In this document: in pieces, positions 4,906 through 11,192 of the stretch
Layout: each line of letters begins with the position of its first letter
Numbering within the stretch: position 1 is the stretch's first letter
DNA from: Planctomycetaceae bacterium
Lineage (GTDB): Bacteria; Planctomycetota; Planctomycetia; Pirellulales; Pirellulaceae
Assembly (NCBI GenBank): GCA_002702965.1
Contig: PADE01000281.1
Coordinates: 10,734 to 21,925, forward strand
Direction: 5' to 3'
Length of the DNA: 11,192 bases
The notes under the pieces: generated by a model
What the model was told of the DNA's origin: nothing
The model's input: only the letters and a program-made list of their open reading frames with translations
Databases searched by the model: none
Made by a program: the position numbers and the translations under genes

Positions 4906-7727
4906 ACCGTTGGGCCGCGCGCTATGCCGCGTTGCTGTGCGTCTCGGTCGGCTGGGCGACGATCGCCACGGGCCAGGAGGCAGCGCAACTGCGCAGCGTC
5001 GACAGGTCTGGCGTCCGGGCGGCGGAATGGCCCTCCTATCGGCGCGATTCCGGGCTGACCGGATTCTCACCGTTGTCGGGGGCGCTGGCGGAGGCACCGA
5101 GCCAGCGGTGGTCCTTTGATCTGGGTGGAACAGGTATCCCTACCGAACGGGTGCAGTTGGTCGACGTGAACGGCGATGGCCGTGACGAACTGGTGCGGGT
5201 GCTCACCGATCGTATTATTTGCCAGAGCGTGCGGGGCGAGACGTTGTGGGAAAGCCGCCGATTCGCCAGCCCGCAGATCCTGCAGATTCGTGATTTTGCC
5301 GGCGATGGAGCCCGCGGGTTGCTGATCGCCACCAGTACCGGTGTGGCGCATCACCGATTCATGGTCAGCGGCGCCACCGGCCAGGCGGTCTTCCTGTACA
5401 CCTGTAAGAACGTGTTTGGTCGCTACGAGCGCTGGGGAAAGATCCTGGCCGGGGTCCCGGGGGAGCAGTTGTGCGCCTGGTGGAGCGGCGATTCGGAGAC
5501 ACGTTTTGGTGGCGACGCGGCGCTCGGCGTGGGGTATCTGTGGAGCTTTGAAGACGGGCTCGCTGCGCCCCGCTTGCGTTTTCACGCCGAGGAACAGGGG
5601 ACGATCTACGCCCCGCTGCACCTGTTTGCCGACATGGATGGCGATGGCGATACCGACATGGTGATGATCTCGCACGAGGCGATGTGGGTCTACGACCTGG
5701 AGTCGGGCGAGAAACTGACGCACACCGCGTGGGGACCCCAGATTCGCACCTACTGGGCGGCCACAGCGGCGATGCCGCTGGCGGAGGGTGAACTGCCATC
5801 GTTGTTGATGATCAATCCGATGATCCCCGGTGTGCAGGTGGTCACGCAGGACGGCCAGACCGCGGTGAGCAAGTGGAAACGGGTTGTCGGCAAGAGCGAA
5901 AACCAATACCAGCCGAACGTGAAGATCGATCGGGCCGCACCGGATCCGTTTGTCGATCTGGACAAAGACGGGGAGATCGAGATCCTGGCGGCCGTCACGA
6001 ATGAACACGGCGATGAGAAAACGCATCTGGTCATTTTTGGTGCCAACCAGGGAGAACGTGTCTACGACGTGGCCGACCAGACGGTACTGACGGTGGACGA
6101 ACTCGACGGGGTCGATCCCCCCGAAATTCTGCTCCGCGAAGGGGACGGCGCGCTGCGCATCTGCCATTGGGATGGCAGCGCCTTGGTCGACCTCTGGCGA
6201 AGCGAGCAGGCGACGCCGCTGGTGATGCCGGTTCCCGCCGAAGGTCAGCTCGCCCGGGCGGTCGGCGCCCGGAGTTCGAGCCGGAATATGCCGCTGTGGC
6301 GCGATCGGCCCGACGGGCAGCTGTTTCTGTTGCGGTTTGCCGATGGGGTATGGGGATGCCGGTTGAGCTCGGGCTCGCTCGAGCGGGTCGAGCGGATCGC
6401 GCGCCACGCGGCGCTCGGTTCGCTGTCGGTGCCGCCGCGCGATTACAAGTGGGATGGTGCCCAGTTGACGGTTTCTGAGCAGGGAAGCGAGCGCGTCACG
6501 TTTGAGCTTCCACGGCGACCATCGTATAGCGCTCCACCGCCGGTGGTCGGCAGGCTGGGCGATGCGATGCGGGTGGTGGTCCGTGAGTTTTCGGGTTCTC
6601 TGGTCAGTCTGGCCGCGGACGGGAGTGATCGACGGGTGTTGATCGAGAAATCCCCGCGCTCGCTGGGGGTCAGTATCGTCGACCTGGATGGCGATGGCCG
6701 CAACGAAGTGCTCGGTCTGTCCAAAAACGGCCAGGGGGTGACGGAGATCGTGGCGATCGGTGCCCGTGGCAAACGGGTGCTCGCGGTGGTACCGCCGGAG
6801 GGCGCCACCGAGACGGCGCTCGGCCCGACCGGCAGGCTGGGAGCCGGACGGGGTCGGTGGTTTGTGGCGCGCTACCGGGTGGCCTACCAGAACACCCGCG
6901 TGGTCGCCTACGACGGGGCGAGCGGGGAGATCCTCTGGGTGCGAAACTACCTGGGACCGCAGCGGTCGCCATCCACATCGTTTGTGCTCCATCTCCCCAC
7001 CGCGGTACACGATCTGGACCGCGACGGGTGTGACGATCTGATCGCCTCGTCCGAAAACTGGTACGAGGTGATCAGCGTGGTCGACAACCGCTCGCTGACA
7101 CCCAACGCGACGATCACCGCGGTGGTGCCCGGTCACTGGGGCGCCTACGCGACACCGATCGTTGTCGGCCGGTCCGGGAATCGACCGCCGCTGGTGTTCC
7201 ACAACAACGCCTACGCCCTGGCGTTGCTGACCCAACTCGACGCCACACCGGTATGGCATTACGGGCTGACGCGCGACACGACGCAGGCTAGCCAGGCGGG
7301 CCTGGCAGATCTCGACGGGGATGGGGTGATCGAACTGGTGACCACTCAGAGAGACGGCCTGCTACGGGCCTTCGAGGCCGCCCCGTCTGGGGCCCGCTGT
7401 CCGAGCTGTCCGCCCGACGGGAAGCTGACTCCCCACAATCATGGCGCGCAGGTCCGCTGGACGTTTCCACTGCCACCGCCGATCAGCGATTTCGCGACGC
7501 TCGATGCCGATGCGGACGGTCGCACTGAGCTGCTCTGCGGGGCCGGAGATAGCCGACTGCATGCGCTGCGAGGGACGGGCGGGCGCTGCGAGGTGTTGTG
7601 GAGCGTCGATCTGGGTGCGCCGGTCGGAGCACCGGTGATTGCCGATCTCGACGGCGATGGCCGTCCGGAAGTCCTGGTGGCGAGCGTCGATGGCCGGCTG
7701 CACTGCCTGGGACCGGCCCGGCGGTAA
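4902..7727 (+). CDS. Large secreted FG-GAP/VCBS repeat protein with PQQ-propeller-like features
   Basis: This encodes a predicted exported beta-propeller scaffold of 941 residues. Residues 1-24 form a signal peptide (RWAARYAALLCVSVGWATIATG, cleavage near Gly24-Gln25). The mature start, EWPSYRRDSGLTGFSPLSG followed by QRWSFDLGGTG, matches the opening blade of PQQ-like (quinoprotein-type) propellers. Blades with VVAYDGASGEILWV (667-680) and LLRAFEAA fit the same fold. Calcium-loop motifs of FG-GAP/VCBS type occur at about 88, 244, 352, 594, 704, 803, 868 and 915, with a degenerate one at 131. The spacing suggests two propellers, roughly 40-500 and 540-940. A CPSC pair (833-836) lies in a loop between late blades. 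No haem-binding CxxCH and no dehydrogenase PQQ-ligand set is visible, so oxidation chemistry is not supported. It is coupled to the preceding gene by an ATGA overlap and ends 22 bp from a convergent kinase gene. The long antisense open frame across it is a codon-composition shadow. Confidence 0.9.
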   Translation: MNRWAARYAALLCVSVGWATIATGQEAAQLRSVDRSGVRAAEWPSYRRDSGLTGFSPLSGALAEAPSQRWSFDLGGTGIPTERVQLVDVNGDGRDELVRVLTDRIICQSVRGETLWESRRFASPQILQIRDFAGDGARGLLIATSTGVAHHRFMVSGATGQAVFLYTCKNVFGRYERWGKILAGVPGEQLCAWWSGDSETRFGGDAALGVGYLWSFEDGLAAPRLRFHAEEQGTIYAPLHLFADMDGDGDTDMVMISHEAMWVYDLESGEKLTHTAWGPQIRTYWAATAAMPLAEGELPSLLMINPMIPGVQVVTQDGQTAVSKWKRVVGKSENQYQPNVKIDRAAPDPFVDLDKDGEIEILAAVTNEHGDEKTHLVIFGANQGERVYDVADQTVLTVDELDGVDPPEILLREGDGALRICHWDGSALVDLWRSEQATPLVMPVPAEGQLARAVGARSSSRNMPLWRDRPDGQLFLLRFADGVWGCRLSSGSLERVERIARHAALGSLSVPPRDYKWDGAQLTVSEQGSERVTFELPRRPSYSAPPPVVGRLGDAMRVVVREFSGSLVSLAADGSDRRVLIEKSPRSLGVSIVDLDGDGRNEVLGLSKNGQGVTEIVAIGARGKRVLAVVPPEGATETALGPTGRLGAGRGRWFVARYRVAYQNTRVVAYDGASGEILWVRNYLGPQRSPSTSFVLHLPTAVHDLDRDGCDDLIASSENWYEVISVVDNRSLTPNATITAVVPGHWGAYATPIVVGRSGNRPPLVFHNNAYALALLTQLDATPVWHYGLTRDTTQASQAGLADLDGDGVIELVTTQRDGLLRAFEAAPSGARCPSCPPDGKLTPHNHGAQVRWTFPLPPPISDFATLDADADGRTELLCGAGDSRLHALRGTGGRCEVLWSVDLGAPVGAPVIADLDGDGRPEVLVASVDGRLHCLGPARR

Positions 7728-7753
7728 CGGCGCGGGTCGACGGGGAGCGTTAC
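7724..7753. repeat. Inverted repeat spanning the two convergent stop codons
   Basis: GTAACG (7724-7729) and CGTTAC (7748-7753) are perfect 6-bp inverted arms around an 18-nt GC-rich loop, each arm containing the TAA stop of one of the two convergent genes. A nine-base direct repeat ACGGCGCGG (7727-7735 and 7752-7760) is superimposed. There is no T-run on either side, so it is not a canonical intrinsic terminator. It could be a weak bidirectional stem or chance. Confidence 0.35.
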
Positions 7754-10521
7754 GGCGCGGTTGGTGGTTCGGCGCTGTTCGGCAGGGCGCGTTCGATCTC
7801 CTGGACCCAGTTTTCGACCAGGCGGATTTCCTCGATCTGGGTGTCTTCGAAAGTCGGCTTGAGGATCAGAAACCGTTTGCCGTCCTGGGAGATGTCGTAG
7901 GATAAACCCGCCACGTTGCGAAACCGGCCCTCCCAGGCGACCTCCGGAAACTCGTACACAAAATCCTCCTCGGACTGATAGCGGACCACCATCAGCCGAT
8001 TGCCACTACGATAAAACAGTTCGCCGCCCGCCGGGGACCAGATCGGCTCTTCCCCTATCTCGTCGGAGATTTTCCAGAACCGCTCGTCGGAGCGTGGGTA
8101 GGGCCTTACATAAATTTGATATTTTCCGTCGCGGTCAGAACAATAGGCGACCCATTTGCCGTCGGGCGAGAACGAGGGGCACCATTCATTGAAGTCGCCG
8201 GCGAGGAAAGCGCGGGGTTCGGCCTCCGCGGTCAGTGGTAACACCCCGATATCTGAGGTCCCATCGATCAGCGACGACGGATAGCTGTAGAGCACGTCTT
8301 CGCCGCTTGAAGAAAACGAATAGGCTGCCAAGAGGCTGTTGATTTCGAAGGGCAGCAGGAGTTTGTGGGGGGTGCTGGCGGTCACATCTTTCTTCCAGGC
8401 GAGTCCCCCCTGTTCGTTCTCGTACCAGCGGAACACGAGACCCTTGCCATCGGGTGACCAGACGGGGAAGCGACTGTCACCCCGTTCGGTCAATTGCTGG
8501 CCGCGCCCCGTGGCGACGTCGTGGATGTAAATCTGGTCACGGACGCCCCTCACCTGGATCGCCAATCGTTGATTCTCCGGGGAGAGATCAAATGTCCCGT
8601 ACACGTCCGACGGCATCGGCAGGGGTTCCTGCATGCCTTCACGATCGATCCAGGCAATGGTGCTCTTTTCATTGTCGCGCCCTGCCACGTAGGCCACATG
8701 GCCGGTGCGGGAGACGGCATACTCTTGTGACAAAACACCATCCAGTACGACGACAGGTTGTGTATTCTTGACCTCGACGGCATCGAGATCCAGGGGGACG
8801 GCCAGCACCGAATCGCCCCGCATGAAGACCAGGTGTCCCGAGTTGGCGTAGTCTGGCGAATAACCACCGTCGTACAACCGTCGCAGCTGGAACTGGTTGC
8901 CACGCTGGTCGAAGGGAAGGTACAGGATACGACCGTAATCGAAGCTGCTGCTGGTCCCCTGGAACACCTCGCTTAACAAAAGTCCTTGTGCGTTCGGCAA
9001 CAGTTTAGGGTTGACCAAAATCGAAGAGCCCTTGAGGATCAGCTGTTTGGTACCGCCGCTCGCTTTCACACTAGAGATCCTCGAGCCCTCTTCTTCACAA
9101 AAGTAGATGGTGCCGTCGGAAGCCCAGCATCCACCGCATGCGTTGCGGGCTGCGCAAACAGCCAGCGGAGTTTCACCGCGCACCGAGACGGTTTTCAGTT
9201 CGTTCTGGGTAAAAAATCCGATTGAGGTACCGTCGGGCGAGAAGAAGGGCATCACCGCTCCGTCGGTTTCGGGGAGAGGGGAACCTTCGAACTGGTCCAG
9301 GTTGCGAAAGTAGAGCTGGGTACGGTTCTCTTCAACCCTGGCAATGTAGGCCAGCTTCGTGCCGTCGGGTGAAAGGGCAATGGAGCCGATCTTGTATCCG
9401 AGCGCATGGAGTCCGTACAGGCTTTGCACGGACTTGTCGCGGACGTTGTAGATCGATCGTACGACGTTCTTGGTTTGCGGTGTGGCGCTCGGTTCGGATG
9501 TCACGGCCGGAGGGGGCTCGACGGCCGAGCCAGCGAACATCAGGGCGGCCGCGATGCCTGCGATCAGTCCCGCTGCCAGACCCGCCAGCGCCCAGCCGGC
9601 CCGCCGCGTCGGTGCGGTGGTGGGTCCCAGCGCGGCGAGCCCGAACGAGGTATCCGATCCGGTCTCACTCAGCTCGAAACGGGCCTCTCCGATATCGCGC
9701 AGCCGTCGCTGCGGGTCTTTCTGCAGGCACCGCCAGACCAGCAGCCGGATCCGCGATGGTGTCGCTCCGGGCAGCGTATCCCAGACCGGTTCGGTCTCCA
9801 GGATGCGGGCCATCAGCTGAGTCGCACTGTCGCCGGAAAAAGGCCGTTTGCCGGTCAGCGACTCGTACAGACAACATCCGAACGCCCAGATATCGGCCCG
9901 TTTGTCGATCGGTTTTCCACTCGCCTGTTCGGGCGCCATGTAGGCCGGGGTGCCGAGCACACGCCCTTCACCAGTCACGCCTGCGAAGTCGGAATCGTGC
10001 GTCAGCGTCTGGTCCTGGCTGGAGGTAACGGACGGTCCTTCCAACGCCTTGGCGAGGCCGAAATCGAGCACTTTGACCCGCCCGTCCTCGGTGACCATGA
10101 CGTTCGCCGGTTTCAGGTCGCGATGGACGATACCCAGTTCGTGTGCGCTTTCGAGTGACGCCGCGATCTGGATGAACAGCGACACGGTCTCCTCGACAGG
10201 GAGCGCCCCGTGCTTCAGTTTTTCGTCGAGCGTGCGCCCCCCGACGAGCTCCAGTACCAGAAAATGGACGTGGTTTTCATTTCCCAGTTCGTGGATCGCC
10301 GCGATGTTGGGATGGTTGATCGACGCCAGCACGCGCGCCTCGCGCTCGAACCGCGCCAGCCGGTCTGTGTCAGCCGCGAAGACATCGGGGAGGACCTTGA
10401 TGGCGACTTCGCGACCCAGTTTGGTATCCCGCGCGCGGTAGACTTCGCCCATCGCACCCGCACCGAGGCGGTCGAGAATTTCGAAAGAGCCGAGCCGTTG
10501 GTACGAGAGTTCTGAAGTCAT
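7750..10521 (-). CDS. Transmembrane serine/threonine protein kinase with C-terminal TolB/PD40 WD40-like propeller
   Basis: This encodes a receptor-like Hanks-type kinase of 923 residues that phosphorylates Ser/Thr on partner proteins. The cytoplasmic kinase domain (about 13-280) has the glycine loop GAGAMGEVY (20-28), VAIK with K42, the alpha-C Glu (E61), HRDLKPAN (133-140, D135), DFG (153-155), an activation segment rich in Ser/Thr, and MAPE (195-198). All key residues are present, so it should be active and of the RD type. A Thr/Arg-rich juxtamembrane stretch leads to one membrane helix (about 309-331). The outer half carries PD40/TolB-like blades with the SPDG hallmark or variants at about 384, 428, 647, 689, 785 and 829, forming a likely periplasmic sensor or binding propeller. 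A cysteine cluster (C456, C462, C465, C475) is unusual for this part. The ATG at 10521 has only a weak upstream GGA. The gene is convergent with the secreted-protein genes, so co-regulation is not shown. Confidence 0.95.
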   Translation of the reverse strand: MTSELSYQRLGSFEILDRLGAGAMGEVYRARDTKLGREVAIKVLPDVFAADTDRLARFEREARVLASINHPNIAAIHELGNENHVHFLVLELVGGRTLDEKLKHGALPVEETVSLFIQIAASLESAHELGIVHRDLKPANVMVTEDGRVKVLDFGLAKALEGPSVTSSQDQTLTHDSDFAGVTGEGRVLGTPAYMAPEQASGKPIDKRADIWAFGCCLYESLTGKRPFSGDSATQLMARILETEPVWDTLPGATPSRIRLLVWRCLQKDPQRRLRDIGEARFELSETGSDTSFGLAALGPTTAPTRRAGWALAGLAAGLIAGIAAALMFAGSAVEPPPAVTSEPSATPQTKNVVRSIYNVRDKSVQSLYGLHALGYKIGSIALSPDGTKLAYIARVEENRTQLYFRNLDQFEGSPLPETDGAVMPFFSPDGTSIGFFTQNELKTVSVRGETPLAVCAARNACGGCWASDGTIYFCEEEGSRISSVKASGGTKQLILKGSSILVNPKLLPNAQGLLLSEVFQGTSSSFDYGRILYLPFDQRGNQFQLRRLYDGGYSPDYANSGHLVFMRGDSVLAVPLDLDAVEVKNTQPVVVLDGVLSQEYAVSRTGHVAYVAGRDNEKSTIAWIDREGMQEPLPMPSDVYGTFDLSPENQRLAIQVRGVRDQIYIHDVATGRGQQLTERGDSRFPVWSPDGKGLVFRWYENEQGGLAWKKDVTASTPHKLLLPFEINSLLAAYSFSSSGEDVLYSYPSSLIDGTSDIGVLPLTAEAEPRAFLAGDFNEWCPSFSPDGKWVAYCSDRDGKYQIYVRPYPRSDERFWKISDEIGEEPIWSPAGGELFYRSGNRLMVVRYQSEEDFVYEFPEVAWEGRFRNVAGLSYDISQDGKRFLILKPTFEDTQIEEIRLVENWVQEIERALPNSAEPPTAP

Positions 10522-10785
10522 GGTGTCCGTTTACTTGGGCGACGGTGACGACGTCACCGGGGAGGGTCTCGCCGGCAAAGCGCCCCTATTGTCGCCAACG
10601 GAACGCCCCGATGCCAGACTGTCAGCAAGGCCAGCGCAGGCACCGCGTCCGTCGATCGCGCTGCGCTCGAGGCGGTCGTTCGACAAAGGGGTGGTCCGCG
10701 CGTCAACGTGCCGCCGGTGCGCGAACGTCAAGCTGGTACCACGATGGAAGGACCACGACCAACCCGCGGAATGAAATGATGCGCT

Positions 10786-11037
10786 GTGGCGGTTGCCCGT
10801 TGCGCGATTATTTTGATCTCCAACGCCCCGATCGATCTGTGCGGCCGAGCGGTCGATTGGTGGGGCAGGTTGCTGGGGAATGTCGCGGCGAACGCGTTCG
10901 TTTTGCGGCGGGACCGGATGGCGGGGGAGTTGACGGATTTCGTTCTTTGGGCGACGTTGTCTCGACAACCGGAACGGAGTCGGTCCGCCGAACACCTTCC
11001 AGAGACCCTTCCGATTTCCCGAAGCGAGGTCGGCTGA
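10786..11037 (+). CDS. Doubtful small hypothetical ORF of 83 residues
   Basis: This GTG-started frame ends with TGA three bases before the ATG at 11041, the spacing expected of an operon partner. The translation is less Arg/Pro-biased than other frames here, has a hydrophobic beginning (MAVARCAIILISNAPIDL) and a plausible WWGRLLGNVAANAFVL segment, and its third codon positions are mostly G/C. Against it: no Shine-Dalgarno is seen before the GTG, the C-terminal third is Arg/Ser/Pro-rich, no family is recognised, and third-position GC is expected by chance in such DNA. It may equally be leader sequence. Confidence 0.2.
   Translation: MAVARCAIILISNAPIDLCGRAVDWWGRLLGNVAANAFVLRRDRMAGELTDFVLWATLSRQPERSRSAEHLPETLPISRSEVG
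10828..10860. repeat. Inverted repeat with 8-bp arms in the divergent intergenic region
   Basis: CCGATCGA (10828-10835) can pair with TCGATTGG (10853-10860) as an eight-pair RNA stem with one G-U wobble and a 17-nt loop. No T-run follows, so it is not a standard terminator. It may be a leader hairpin for the gene at 11041 or chance in GC-rich DNA. Confidence 0.25.
10956..10969. promoter_or_regulatory. Short palindrome, possible operator upstream of the gene at 11041
   Basis: GTTGTC-TC-GACAAC is a perfect 6-bp inverted repeat with a 2-bp centre, ending 71 bases before the ATG at 11041. Such a compact palindrome could bind a dimeric regulator, but no adjacent promoter elements were recognisable and no regulator gene is in the window. 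Confidence 0.25.
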
Positions 11038-11040
11038 ACG

Positions 11041-11192
11041 ATGCCCCGTGCTGTGAAAAAAAAAGCGTTGGTCGCCCTCGGGATGGTCGCCGCTGCGTTC
11101 TCCGCCACGGCAGCCGAGTCGCCGCTTGTGATCGGTCCGGTCGGTAGCCGGCCCGAAGGATTTTCTCGCGTGTTCAGTCGCCAGGTCGACGT
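11041..11192 (+). CDS. 5' part of a secreted-protein gene, truncated by the window edge
   Basis: The frame opens with ATG at 11041 and stays open to the right edge (50 complete codons). A GAGG at 11026-11029 lies 11 bases upstream, slightly far for a Shine-Dalgarno. The product starts MPRAVKKKALVALGMVAAAF and continues SATAAES, a textbook signal peptide: three lysines, an alanine-rich hydrophobic core and a likely cleavage after ATA or TAA. Only about 26 mature residues are visible (SPLVIGPVGSRPEGFSRVF and on to RQVDV), too few to name a family. The lysine codons form an uninterrupted run of nine A. Exported destination and plus-strand orientation agree with the secreted genes at 408-7727, but the kinase gene lies between, so it belongs to a separate transcript. 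Confidence 0.75.
   Translation, partial: MPRAVKKKALVALGMVAAAFSATAAESPLVIGPVGSRPEGFSRVFSRQVD

Larger units (their letters stand above)
10522..11040. other. Divergent intergenic region of about 520 bp between kinase and secreted-protein gene
   Basis: This stretch contains the promoters needed by two divergent genes, but no clear -35/-10 pair could be picked out. Open frames on both strands are short; those at 10531-10995 (minus) and 10545-11147 (plus) give Arg/Pro/Ser-rich translations without domains, and the plus one overlaps the gene at 11041. The only frame with somewhat gene-like composition is 10786-11037 (listed separately). Two inverted repeats at 10828-10860 and 10956-10969 are the only structured elements noticed. 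Confidence 0.5.

Noticed and set aside
5067..7259. Very long minus-strand open frame (about 730 codons) antisense to the large FG-GAP gene
   Set aside because: The translation is rich in His, Arg, Val and Asp repeats mirroring the DxDGDG codons on the other strand, and has no domain, signal peptide or ribosome binding site. It arises from the codon bias of a GC-rich gene.
10930..10958. TTGACG as a possible -35 element upstream of the gene at 11041
   Set aside because: At 16-18 bp spacing no sequence resembling TATAAT follows.
10531..10995. Minus-strand open frame of 154 codons upstream of the kinase
   Set aside because: Arg/Ser/Pro/His-rich translation with no domain or ribosome binding site.

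Overview
The window is high-GC bacterial DNA, densely coding with third positions rich in G/C. It contains secreted FG-GAP/VCBS proteins, one with an ASPIC/UnbV (CRTAC1-type) C-terminus, and a membrane-spanning Ser/Thr kinase with a TolB/WD40-like sensor half. This mix is common in Acidobacteriota, Planctomycetota, Verrucomicrobiota and related uncultured lineages. The exact phylum cannot be fixed from sequence reading alone. No tRNA, rRNA, insertion sequence, CRISPR array or phage gene was seen.

Layout: positions 1-397 hold no gene I can support. Four plus-strand genes follow. (1) 408-1823 is a CRTAC1-type FG-GAP/ASPIC protein. (2) 1902-3614 is a two-part protein with a glycosidase-like N-terminal region and a GH2-type sugar-binding beta-sandwich at its C-terminus. 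(3) 3700-4905 is an unrecognised secreted protein, probably beta-rich. (4) 4902-7727 is a large FG-GAP/PQQ-propeller-like protein whose start overlaps the stop of gene 3 (ATGA). Each begins with a signal peptide and has a Shine-Dalgarno sequence. Gaps of 78 and 85 bp followed by a 4-bp overlap are compatible with one transcription unit. Convergent to them, on the minus strand, 7750-10521 encodes a receptor-like Ser/Thr kinase with intact catalytic motifs, one transmembrane helix and a PD40/TolB-like C-terminal half. A non-coding or weakly coding stretch of about 520 bp (10522-11040) separates it from a divergent secreted-protein gene at 11041, which runs off the right edge.

Working picture (inference): the four plus-strand genes form an exported set for binding and perhaps hydrolysing a glycan or glycoconjugate. 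The two FG-GAP proteins would act as calcium-stabilised binding or adhesion scaffolds, gene 2 as the candidate enzyme, and gene 3 as a companion translated together with gene 4. No transporter, TonB receptor, SusD or known glycoside hydrolase family signature is present, so the set is not a classical polysaccharide utilisation locus. The kinase may be an independent neighbour. The most interesting element is gene 2 with its conserved-looking acidic FDDE motif, linked to gene 3, which I do not recognise.
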